Assembly: GCA_963787205.1 (NCBI GenBank)
Contig: CAWBCD010000010.1
Location: 62,001 to 126,000, forward strand
Length of the DNA stretch: 64,000 bases
DNA from: DATFNI01 sp963787205
Lineage (GTDB): Bacteria > Bacteroidota > Rhodothermia > Balneolales > DATFMH01
Direction of reading: 5' to 3'
Shown: positions 28,219-35,750 of the stretch, one piece after another
Numbering within the stretch: position 1 is the first letter of the stretch
Layout of the letters: each line of letters begins with the position of its first letter
Notes under the pieces: model-generated
Database searches by the model: none
What the model was told of the DNA's origin: nothing
What the model saw: only the letters and a program-made list of their open reading frames with translations
Translations under genes and position numbers: made by a program

Positions 28219-28383
28219 ATGAAGCGATTTTTTTTACTGGTCTTCGCACTGGCAACGACGGATGTCTGTGCGGGGAAGACCCTGATAAAAGGAGTACAGG
28301 GTCGCAACCTGCTAATGCCGCGACTCAACAAAAAGAGGCAGATCTTATCGATTTTCGTAAAAACCGATCATCATGTGGAATAG
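28219..28383 (+). CDS. Possible small secreted peptide overlapping the acyltransferase gene
   Basis: A 54-codon frame starts MKRFFLLVFALATTDVCAG, which looks like a signal peptide, and ends with a basic stretch and ...DHHVE. Its last 11 bases overlap the start of the acyltransferase gene, as in translational coupling. No ribosome site is obvious before it and I know no homologue, so this could be chance. Confidence 0.3.
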   Translation: MKRFFLLVFALATTDVCAGKTLIKGVQGRNLLMPRLNKKRQILSIFVKTDHHVE

Positions 28384-29137
28384 TGTACGTTCGATCGTCA
28401 TCTGGACAGCTACCATTTTACTGATTCTCTTGTGGTTGCCATTGCTAGCAGTATTGAGGCTGTTTGATCGTGATCCCGTGCATTATCGTACGGGTCGGTG
28501 GTTTCGCCGACTTGGCAAGTCGATGACAAAAATCAACCCTTTTTGGAAGCTCGACATAAGCGGGCATAAACTCGAGAATCCCAAACGGGCATTGGTCATC
28601 GTATGTAACCACCAGTCGATGGCCGATATTCCTTTGATCTCCAATCTCCCCTGGGAGATGAAATGGCTTGCCAAAAAGGAGCTCTTTAAAGTCCCCGTCG
28701 TCGGTTGGATGATGCAAATGGCTGGCGACATCCCGGTCGATCGTCAGTCCAAAGACCGCCGACAGAACGCGGTCATCCAGGCCTTTTCCTATCTGAAACA
28801 GGATTGTCCCGTAATGTTTTTCCCCGAAGGGACCCGCACAACCGATGGTCGCGTACATCGTTTCTCTAATGGCGCATTCCTGCTTGCCATTAAGTCGGGC
28901 GCCCCGGTGCTGCCTTTGGCTATTGAAGGTTCCCGCAAATGTTTACCCAAAAACGACTGGCGATTCGGACAGCTCAACAACATTCACATCAAGGTGATGA
29001 AACCAGTTGAGACCAAAGGGATGACGAAGAAGGATATGCCGGCTTTGCGTGATCGTATACGGGAACAAATCATGGAACAAATCGCTGAATGGCGCGGAAC
29101 CGATCCCGGAGAGGTTGACGGGCTCCGACGCGATTGA
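28373..29137 (+). CDS. plsC: 1-acyl-sn-glycerol-3-phosphate acyltransferase (PlsC family)
   Basis: This inner-membrane enzyme adds the second acyl chain to lysophosphatidic acid in phospholipid synthesis. The 254 residues have an N-terminal membrane segment (about 8-29), the acyltransferase HX4D motif NHQSMAD (His80, Asp85), block II around DIPVDRQSKDRR (119-130), and FFPEGTRT (149-156). Because PlsC-family enzymes also act on other acceptors, the symbol is assigned by family. The start at 28373 overlaps a small upstream frame. Confidence 0.9.
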   Translation: MWNSVRSIVIWTATILLILLWLPLLAVLRLFDRDPVHYRTGRWFRRLGKSMTKINPFWKLDISGHKLENPKRALVIVCNHQSMADIPLISNLPWEMKWLAKKELFKVPVVGWMMQMAGDIPVDRQSKDRRQNAVIQAFSYLKQDCPVMFFPEGTRTTDGRVHRFSNGAFLLAIKSGAPVLPLAIEGSRKCLPKNDWRFGQLNNIHIKVMKPVETKGMTKKDMPALRDRIREQIMEQIAEWRGTDPGEVDGLRRD

Positions 29138-29186
29138 CCGCTGCCTGTCATCAATATTTTAAGGACCACATATCCCGCATATTATC

Positions 29187-29909
29187 TCACAAGGGGCAGA
29201 TCATCGTGTAATCCTTGAATATTTCGTACCAGTCCGAATCATCCGGGTCCACATCCCTCGGCACATAATCAGGCAACTGAAACGTCCGGTACCACTCCCG
29301 ATTCTTTCCTGCAAGATCATATGTGGAACCACCCCTGGCTATACGGAAATCCTCGCCGGGGAAGAAACCCGCCTTCTCCCAGATGGGCTTTGGCGGCTTC
29401 GGCGAAATAAGCCATTGATACTGGGCCCTTCCCGAGAAGATACACCCAAAGGCCACAATCTTTATCCATCTCCGCGAACGCGCCCATTCTTTCAGATATT
29501 CCAATAAATGTACAGAAATATGATTACCCCGATACTGCTTCTTTACAACTAAACAATTCACGTGAAGAACAGGTTTTGCCTGTACCGGCGGATAGTCGAT
29601 ATCATCCAGGTGTTTCATTGCCTTGTCAATCTGTTCATCGCTGCACATATCATAACGAGCAACCCATTCTGGAAAAAAACTCACAAAACCAGCGACCAGA
29701 TCCTTATCCATGGCAAGAATCGTATTGGTTCCGTAACGTTCAATCATCTTCACTGTTAACGTCCGGAATTTAACTGTCGGCGCCATCTCCCCGGCTTCTC
29801 TCATATCACAATTTATCGGGCAACGACCTTGTCCCCCGGGGATAATGAAAGACTTATCCATAGGCTTGATTTGAATAGTCCTTCCATCTTCTAACTTGAT
29901 CTCTATCAT
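29187..29909 (-). CDS. GNAT-family N-acetyltransferase-like protein
   Basis: This 240-residue soluble protein has a GNAT core around LHVNCLVVKKQYRGNHISVHL (115-135), where QYRGNH corresponds to the acetyl-CoA-binding Q/RxxGxG/A loop with a changed third position. The N-terminal part has a GGQGRCPINCDM stretch with two Cys (30, 34) that is unusual for GNATs and could bind metal. The C-terminal region (KAGFFPGEDFRIARGGSTYDL) matches the usual final strand. The acceptor substrate is unknown. Its 5' side contains a tiny frame and a hairpin (see findings). Confidence 0.75.
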   Translation of the reverse strand: MIEIKLEDGRTIQIKPMDKSFIIPGGQGRCPINCDMREAGEMAPTVKFRTLTVKMIERYGTNTILAMDKDLVAGFVSFFPEWVARYDMCSDEQIDKAMKHLDDIDYPPVQAKPVLHVNCLVVKKQYRGNHISVHLLEYLKEWARSRRWIKIVAFGCIFSGRAQYQWLISPKPPKPIWEKAGFFPGEDFRIARGGSTYDLAGKNREWYRTFQLPDYVPRDVDPDDSDWYEIFKDYTMICPL

Positions 29910-29935
29910 AATGTTACTCTACCGATATATCAATG

Positions 29936-29962
29936 CACCCAGGGACCTCTTGCGTCCTGGTG
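29936..29962. other. Hairpin in the leader of the GNAT gene
   Basis: CACCCAGGGAC (29936-29946) pairs with GTCCTGGTG (29954-29962) over nine pairs with two bulges and a 7-base loop. There is no T run on either side, so it is not a typical terminator. Confidence 0.4.
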
Positions 29963-29974
29963 CTTTACATTCAA

Positions 29975-30022
29975 TCACCACGTGGAGCCGTGTAGCTTTG
30001 CTCCCATACAATGACTGATCAT
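29975..30022 (-). CDS. Possible leader peptide of 15 residues before the GNAT gene
   Basis: The ATG at 30022 is preceded, nine bases away, by a perfect GGAGGTG ribosome site (30032-30038). The frame encodes MISHCMGAKLHGSTW and then stops at 29975. It is followed by the hairpin at 29936-29962 and the GNAT start at 29909. The strong ribosome site is the only support. Confidence 0.25.
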   Translation of the reverse strand: MISHCMGAKLHGSTW

Positions 30023-30148
30023 CAAAATTTTCACCTCCAATGGTTTAAGGTATACCATTATATCTATTTTAGCTTCTCATTTTGAAAAACTTTATAACAC
30101 TTACTTGTCATTACTCATGATGAATCAGAGCACTTGCATCTGGGTGGC

Positions 30149-31069
30149 TCATCCTTTTACCGCTTCTTTTATTCCCTTATGATACGTAGTGGCTTGTATG
30201 CCGAAACGATTTTCAAACTTGCTGCTGTCAAATACGTAATCCCTATCATACTGGTACATCATCTCAACCATCTCCCTCATGATTGGGATAAACAGACCGA
30301 TCATCCTGATCATGAATTTCGGCGCGGCCTGGTATTTGGGTTTAACACCCAATTCCTTAGCAATCGCTTCGATCCACTCTTTGCCAGTCAATGGATTTGC
30401 AGCGGTCGGCAGATGCCAGACCTGGTTATATGCATCATCGGTGTTTCCCAAAAGTGCCGTTGCCCTACCCGCATCCGGAGTGTACGTATACGAATGTTTG
30501 AAGGTAACGCCGCCCATCCAGTTGGCCTTTTTACCCTTAGTCAACGGTTTGATAACCGTCTCGGAAAGAACGCTCGTTTTTTGATCACCCGGACCATAGA
30601 AATCGGCTGCACGTGCTAACAGTGCTGTCAGTTTTCCTTCTTTAACCTCATCCAAAATCATTTGAGCAATTTCCGCCCTTACTTTCCCCTTTTTGCTGGA
30701 TGGATTTACAGGCGTCTCCTCGGTCATGCCATTCAAATAATTCGGATCGTACATGTAGATGTTATCGAAGAATACCAGTTTGGCATTGTGTTCCTCGCAG
30801 GCTGTAATCACATTACGCATGATCGTCGGCCAGGTCTCTCTCCATACTTTGATGTCGTAAGCAAGACCGACCGTCAGATACACTACAGAAGAGCCTTCCA
30901 CTGCTTTGCGCACATCGGCAAGATTCGTTACATCTCCCGTCATCAGCTCATCAGTTTTATTTACTTTTTTGGGATGACGGCTTACCAGCCTGATGTCGTT
31001 CGTGTATTCCGTTAACGCTTTTGCCAGCTCAACACCGATCGCTCCGCCCGAACCTAATATCGTTTGCAT
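30149..31069 (-). CDS. NAD(P)-dependent epimerase/dehydratase-like (extended SDR) protein
   Basis: This is a Rossmann-fold protein of 306 residues of the extended or atypical short-chain dehydrogenase type. The cofactor loop is ILGSGGAIGVELAKAL (4-19), where the family has GxxGxxG. Other conserved parts are VYLTVGLAY, LVFFDNIYMYDP (with Tyr), RAADFYGPG (typical of epimerase-like SDRs) and VWHLPTA. A catalytic YxxxK is not clear, as in atypical SDRs (NmrA-like or nucleoside-sugar epimerase-like). The substrate is unknown. It stands alone between spacers holding dispersed repeats. Confidence 0.8.
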   Translation of the reverse strand: MQTILGSGGAIGVELAKALTEYTNDIRLVSRHPKKVNKTDELMTGDVTNLADVRKAVEGSSVVYLTVGLAYDIKVWRETWPTIMRNVITACEEHNAKLVFFDNIYMYDPNYLNGMTEETPVNPSSKKGKVRAEIAQMILDEVKEGKLTALLARAADFYGPGDQKTSVLSETVIKPLTKGKKANWMGGVTFKHSYTYTPDAGRATALLGNTDDAYNQVWHLPTAANPLTGKEWIEAIAKELGVKPKYQAAPKFMIRMIGLFIPIMREMVEMMYQYDRDYVFDSSKFENRFGIQATTYHKGIKEAVKG

Positions 31070-31472
31070 GATATAGTCTTTTGATTAGCTGTAATTCCCT
31101 GTTAATATTCGCAATGATTTTTATAAAAAACCAATAACTACGATCAGGTATACGGCAGGAGACTGTGATCGTTGCTTTTTTTCAAGATAAAGACTCGACC
31201 AGAATCAAAATACTCCGATGAGATACCTATGATACGTGGCACGAAGCAGAGAATTGTCATCGTGAGGTTTCCCTTTAGGGTTGACGTGACAATCTGGCAA
31301 TCCCGTACTTCCTGCCAACGATCTAATAAAACCCCTTGCCATGATCGTTTCCTGTTTCCAACGAGATCCTACTTTTCCAGCTAAAGCGGGAAAAATCAGG
31401 ATGACATCCACGTTTTTAGTCGTTTCTCATTATCACCAACGATCATTCCCCGGGTCCAAGCCTTTATTGCAC
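31070..31472. other. Intergenic stretch of 403 bases with dispersed repeats
   Basis: No gene is supported. It contains a hairpin with ATTGTCA (31253-31259) and TGACAAT (31287-31293) at its ends and an inner CCCTTTAGGG, and the repeat copy at 31361-31409. Confidence 0.6.
31361..31409 (-). repeat. Dispersed intergenic repeat, copy 1 (inverted)
   Basis: Read on the minus strand it is GGATGTCATCCTGA, 23 bases, then GTAGGATCTCGT. The same two blocks with exactly 23 bases between occur on the plus strand at 34382-34430. Confidence 0.7.
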
Positions 31473-32741
31473 TTAACGTTGTGTTCTGGAACCGGACGTA
31501 CGGCGATTCCTGCGGTTTCTGTTTTGATTACCGCCACCGTTTCGGGATCTGGCAGGACGCGAGTTTTGCCGATTTGCCGGAGATGATGTTCTCTCTGCAA
31601 CAAGCTCAAGCTGAAACGGGTGATCCTCAACTACCGGGATTTTCTGATCGATCAGCTTTTGGATGTCGCGAAGATACGCTTTTTCCTCCGTATCGCAGAA
31701 AGAGAGCGCTGTACCGCTGGCGCCGGCCCGGCCTGTCCGGCCAATACGATGGACATAGGTTTCGGGCACATTCGGCAGATCGTAATTAATAACGTGTGAT
31801 AACTCTTCCACATCGATGCCACGGGCGGCGATATCTGTTGCAACCAACACATTTGTGCGTCCGTTTTTGAAATGGCCCAGTGCCCGTTGCCGTGCATTCT
31901 GGGATTTATTGCCGTGAATCGCATTGGCATTGATGCCCGCTTTCCCCAGCATTCGCACGATCTTGTCGGCCCCGTGTTTGGTCCGGGAAAAAACGAGTGT
32001 TGAATCGAAGCCCTCCGATTGCAGAAGATGAACAAGAAGTTTTGATTTTCCGCTCTTGTTCACAAAATACACGGCCTGATCTACCTTCTCAGCGGTCGTC
32101 TGTTCTGGTTGTATAACGACCTTCTCCGGGTTGCCAAGGATCTTGCGCGACAGAGCCACAATATCAGATGGCATGGTTGCGGAGAAAAACAGAGACTGTC
32201 GTTGTTTTGGCAGCTCGGCGATAATCTTTCGGATGTCGTGGATGAAGCCCATGTCGAGCATCCGGTCGGCTTCGTCGAGCACGAAATACTCGATGTCACG
32301 CAGGGTAATAAATCCCTGATCCATCAGGTCCAGCAGTCGTCCAGGCGTGGCAACGAGGATATCCACACCTTTGCGCAGCGCATGTGTTTGTGATCCTTGT
32401 TTCACCCCGCCAAAAATAACGGTGTTCCTTATACCGGTAAATTTCGCGTAAGCAGTAATACTCTCCCCAATCTGGATTGCCAGTTCGCGTGTCGGAGTGA
32501 CAATAAGTGACCGTACCCTGCGCGGCCCGTTCCCATGTTGTCTGCTGTTATACAGGTGCTGCAGAATCGGGATGGAAAAAGCGGCTGTTTTGCCTGTGCC
32601 GGTCTGCGCACAGCCAAGCAAATCCTTTTTCCGTAAAAGAATGGGGATGGATTGTTCCTGGATAGGGGTTGGATGGGTATAGCCTTCGGCTTTGAGAGCT
32701 TTCAGGATAGGCTCGATAATGCCTAAATCAGTAAATGTCAT
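31473..32741 (-). CDS. DEAD-box RNA helicase (RhlE-like)
   Basis: This ATP-dependent RNA helicase has 422 residues. Motifs in order: Q motif (PTPIQ, 24-28), AQTGTGKT (45-52), PTREL (83-87), DEAD (156-159), SAT (187-189), and a C-terminal helicase domain with ARGID and HRIGRTGRAG. The basic Asn/Arg/Gly-rich tail (RNRRNRRTSG) is typical of RhlE-type helicases, which act in ribosome assembly or RNA decay, often in the cold. The start ATG at 32741 fits the family N-terminus MTFTDLGI. Confidence 0.95.
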   Translation of the reverse strand: MTFTDLGIIEPILKALKAEGYTHPTPIQEQSIPILLRKKDLLGCAQTGTGKTAAFSIPILQHLYNSRQHGNGPRRVRSLIVTPTRELAIQIGESITAYAKFTGIRNTVIFGGVKQGSQTHALRKGVDILVATPGRLLDLMDQGFITLRDIEYFVLDEADRMLDMGFIHDIRKIIAELPKQRQSLFFSATMPSDIVALSRKILGNPEKVVIQPEQTTAEKVDQAVYFVNKSGKSKLLVHLLQSEGFDSTLVFSRTKHGADKIVRMLGKAGINANAIHGNKSQNARQRALGHFKNGRTNVLVATDIAARGIDVEELSHVINYDLPNVPETYVHRIGRTGRAGASGTALSFCDTEEKAYLRDIQKLIDQKIPVVEDHPFQLELVAERTSSPANRQNSRPARSRNGGGNQNRNRRNRRTSGSRTQR

Positions 32742-33454
32742 ATAATAAATTTGGTATGAGCTTATAATATAAGCTTAATTCTGGTAGTAAGATTACTCTT
32801 GTGACCAACAGACATAGAGTGGTTGTGTACGCCGTGACCTTATTGAATCCATCCTGGTCTGCCCGTCTTTTGGTTCTGGCAGAAAAGTGATTCGTTCGAT
32901 TATTACTTGCTCCTCATTCCCTGCATGCGGTCGCGGTAGATGATAAAGTAACCTTTTTTTCAGGACTTTAGTATATATATCCGCTAATTGATGGATTTAT
33001 TTCTCTGGTTATTCATCAATACGTGTTTTGGTGATATTGTAAACTACCCCGGTTTTGCTCGTGATAATTACTCAGTTATAGCTGCTATCTGATAAATACG
33101 AGCGATTTTAGGATAACTTTTACTCTGAAAAAAATATGTTAGGAGGATAGTGGTCATTAATGGATTTGGCAGTATTATTTCCTGCAAGATTTTAATCACG
33201 CTTTTGAATCCCGAACTCTGGATCTTTTTATGTTGAAAACGACATATTCGCACGTCTATCAACATTGTCATTGCGAAGTGTCTCCCGGGAATGGTCAGGA
33301 ACGGATTTTGGCATACACGTTACTACGATGAGAATTCCTTGATTCAGGTAAAGGAGACACTGTGACAATCGCTCGCGTCGTCCGCAATGACAACTTGGTG
33401 ATATGTTTCTACGATGACTTATTATTTACTAATCGTTTATTCCGGATCTCGTTA
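32742..33454. other. Intergenic stretch of about 710 bases, no gene before the transposon-like repeat
   Basis: Bases 32742-33264 show no credible frame and no recognisable RNA. The 33265-33393 part is a repeat element with inverted ends (see separate entry). Confidence 0.5.
33265..33393. repeat. MITE-like element with nested terminal inverted repeats
   Basis: The ends TTGTCATTGCG (33265-33275) and CGCAATGACAA (33383-33393) are an 11-base perfect inverted repeat. Inside them AGTGTCTCC (33277-33285) and GGAGACACT (33353-33361) form a second perfect pair. The 129-base element has no coding capacity. Its right end overlaps the apparent upstream extension of the DMT transporter frame. No target-site duplication is evident. 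Confidence 0.65.
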
Positions 33455-34381
33455 TTGAAACCCAAACACCTGATCATATTTCTCCTGCTCGGCGCCATTT
33501 GGAGTTCCTCCTTCATGTGGATCAAGATTTCCCTGCGGGAGATCGGTCCGATCTCATTGGTCGCGTACCGGGTTCTGTTCGGACTGATATTCGGCGTTGT
33601 GGTTATTTCGCTGCGGCGTGTGAAGCTGCCGCGTGACTTCCGGACCTGGATTCCTCCTCTTGTGTTGGGCATCACGAACTTTGCCGCGCCCTTCTTCCTG
33701 ATCTCCTGGGGCGAACGCTCGGTTGACTCATCGGTGGCCGCTATACTGGATTCCACGGTGCCCCTGTTTACGATATTCATCGCCCACTTTATGTTGAGCG
33801 ATGACCGGATGACAAAGTCCAGAATCCTGGGTTTGCTCCTCGGTTTTGCGGGTGTCGTGGTGTTGCTCAGCAAAAATATCGGGGTTTCGCACAGCGCGTT
33901 GCTTGGTCAGGCGGCGGTCGTGCTGGCAGCTATATGCTACGCCTGCAGCGGCGTCTATGCCCGGAGAACCACCCAAAACCTGTCGGGCATCCTGCGAAGC
34001 GCCGGACCTCTGCTGTCGGCATCAGTGATCATGTGGCTGGCGGTATTCACAACGGAACACCCGGTCCAGGTGCCCGCATTGCGGCTCACCTGGATCGCTC
34101 TGCTGTTTATGGGCGTGATCGGATCCGGGGTCGCCTTCACCCTGTCGTATTATCTCATTCACGAAATCGGCCCGACGCGCACCAGCATGGTCTCGTATAT
34201 CTTCCCGCTGGGCGGTGTGCTGCTCGGCGTCATCTTCCTGCACGAACACGTGACCTGGCAGCTTATCACCGGCGGTGTTTTGATCGTTGCCAGTCTCGTG
34301 GTTGTGAACCAGCAACCGGTTGAAAATGCCATCCCCGGCCCCGAGGCGCTGGTCGTTGAAAAGAGCCGGGTTATGAAGTGA
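33455..34381 (+). CDS. DMT-superfamily (EamA) transporter
   Basis: This is an inner-membrane drug/metabolite exporter of 308 residues with about ten membrane helices in two EamA halves (first starting LIIFLLLGAIWSSSFMWIK, second around LGQAAVVLAAICYACSG). The substrate is unknown. The open frame extends back to a GTG at 33362, but that part lies in a repeat element and encodes a non-hydrophobic stretch unlike the family. I therefore chose the TTG at 33455 (LKPKHLIIF), where EamA proteins usually begin; no ATG is available. Its stop codon touches a dispersed repeat (34382). Confidence 0.8.
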   Translation: MKPKHLIIFLLLGAIWSSSFMWIKISLREIGPISLVAYRVLFGLIFGVVVISLRRVKLPRDFRTWIPPLVLGITNFAAPFFLISWGERSVDSSVAAILDSTVPLFTIFIAHFMLSDDRMTKSRILGLLLGFAGVVVLLSKNIGVSHSALLGQAAVVLAAICYACSGVYARRTTQNLSGILRSAGPLLSASVIMWLAVFTTEHPVQVPALRLTWIALLFMGVIGSGVAFTLSYYLIHEIGPTRTSMVSYIFPLGGVLLGVIFLHEHVTWQLITGGVLIVASLVVVNQQPVENAIPGPEALVVEKSRVMK

Positions 34382-34430
34382 GGATGTCATCCTGAAGCTG
34401 TTTTGCTCTCCAAACAACGTAGGATCTCGT
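34382..34430 (+). repeat. Dispersed intergenic repeat, copy 2
   Basis: GGATGTCATCCTGA (34382-34395), 23 bases, then GTAGGATCTCGT (34419-34430). It is the inverted counterpart of 31361-31409 and starts immediately after the transporter's stop codon. Confidence 0.7.
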
Positions 34431-34572
34431 GCGCCAGGCGCAACGACCGTTTTAATTTCACGATTACCAGGCTGAAGGTCCCCTGCTTCATTAACCCTTT
34501 TCGGAAATGGAAGCAGAGCTTCCGGAATTGCATTCCCAGGCAGAGCATGGGAACGAGGATGACACATCCCGA

Positions 34573-34598
34573 CGTCAGACGGTTAAAACCGTCAGACG
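34573..34598. repeat. Palindrome with overlapping direct repeats upstream of the Gabija 3' end
   Basis: GACGGTT (34578-34584), AA, AACCGTC (34587-34593) is a perfect inverted repeat. CGTCAGACG occurs twice, at 34573-34581 and 34590-34598. It sits between the transporter gene and the end of the helicase gene and could be a bidirectional 3' hairpin or a boundary of the inserted AT-rich segment. Confidence 0.5.
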
Positions 34599-34624
34599 CC
34601 TATTTAAGTAAAAGGAGATTTGAA

Positions 34625-35740
34625 TTATCCAAATGGCTCAATTCCAGTCGCACTTAGATCATTATAATTGTCGCAAACGAGCCCAACGCTATATTTTGCT
34701 CTTGTTATAGCAACATAAAATTTGGCTCTTGCCTGATCACTTAAAACCGTGTTCCTATTTTTGACCCATGATAACATTTCTTTTGTTGGATAAATTAAAA
34801 CACGATCAAATGTTAATCCTTTGGATAAGCCAAAATTTAACACGTTATAATTCTCATACACTTTAGTTCGTCTATCCCATCTAAGTTGAACTGGATTATA
34901 CCTCATTAGGTATTTCAAACAGGATTTTTTTTCTACCAGAAAGACTCCATCATGACCAGTTCTTTCATTTTGTGCAGATTCACATGGTTTAAACTCTGAA
35001 TAAAGACTGTTTGAAAATGCACAAATACTTTCGTTACACCTGTGTGATCTAGACAAAGTTACTTCATCAATCGCAAATTCCACATCAGAACATTCATTTT
35101 CAATAAATTCAGCCAATCTTCCATTTCGATACTTTTTAAATTTCCTCTCTAGATGCGTTAAATATGTAACCTGCCTTGGATCACAAACTAAAAGCATATT
35201 CGATTGACCTTTTCCAAGAAGCTTGATGAGAGATAAATCATAGCCAGCCAAATCCTGTGATTCATCCAAAAAAATATTTGAATATATATCACTTATTCTT
35301 TTTATGACTCTCCCGTGACTTTTTTTATTAACTTTATAGACAAATTTAGAAAGCTTATCCGAATAAATCCTATGATTATCAGAAAAATAATGTTTCTCAA
35401 AATCTTCATCTTCACCATAGTAGACAGGGTATTCCCTGCTATTCATATACTTCAGCCCTGATTGTTTATTCACAAGTAAAAGCCCTTTGACCCGTTTTCT
35501 ATAAAGAAAACTCTGATAAGGTCTTACACCATGTTGTATTAGGAATGAGAACCAAGTCTGGATAGTAACGTTTGGCGGAATACTCCCCCTTTTCTTTATA
35601 AACTTATTCTTGATTTCTTGTTCATTAGCCTCAGTATATGTGGTTATCAGAACTGACTGATTCGACAGTTTAATTGCTTGTTCAACAATATGTGTAGTCT
35701 TTCCAGAACCAGCGCCTGCGATTATTAGAATATTATTCAT
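34625..35740 (-). CDS. gajB: UvrD/Rep-like superfamily I helicase, GajB-like subunit of a Gabija system
   Basis: This 371-residue protein has superfamily I helicase motifs: Walker A AGAGSGKTT (8-16), motif Ia TTYTEANE (33-40), motif II LDESQDL (158-164), motif III LLVCDPRQVTY (183-193), a motif IV-like SRSHRC, and motif VI YVAITRAKY near the end. In Gabija, GajB binds the GajA tetramer and senses DNA or nucleotide depletion. Typical GajB is near 490 residues, so this copy is short; the helicase 1B/2B insertions seem reduced. The gene starts 10 bases after the nuclease gene's stop, so the two are one operon. Codon usage is strongly AT-biased relative to neighbours, pointing to acquisition by transfer. 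Confidence 0.82.
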   Translation of the reverse strand: MNNILIIAGAGSGKTTHIVEQAIKLSNQSVLITTYTEANEQEIKNKFIKKRGSIPPNVTIQTWFSFLIQHGVRPYQSFLYRKRVKGLLLVNKQSGLKYMNSREYPVYYGEDEDFEKHYFSDNHRIYSDKLSKFVYKVNKKSHGRVIKRISDIYSNIFLDESQDLAGYDLSLIKLLGKGQSNMLLVCDPRQVTYLTHLERKFKKYRNGRLAEFIENECSDVEFAIDEVTLSRSHRCNESICAFSNSLYSEFKPCESAQNERTGHDGVFLVEKKSCLKYLMRYNPVQLRWDRRTKVYENYNVLNFGLSKGLTFDRVLIYPTKEMLSWVKNRNTVLSDQARAKFYVAITRAKYSVGLVCDNYNDLSATGIEPFG

Positions 35741-35750
35741 CTCAATGAAA

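Noticed and set aside
29936..29962. Terminator of the upstream epimerase gene
   Set aside because: The hairpin lacks a T run on the minus strand, and the GNAT start is too close.
30134..30619. Plus-strand frame of 161 codons over the epimerase gene
   Set aside because: It is antisense to the well-supported epimerase/dehydratase frame, and no motif is present.
33362..33454. GTG start extending the DMT transporter by 31 residues
   Set aside because: These codons overlap the inverted-repeat element, and the encoded residues are unlike EamA N-termini.
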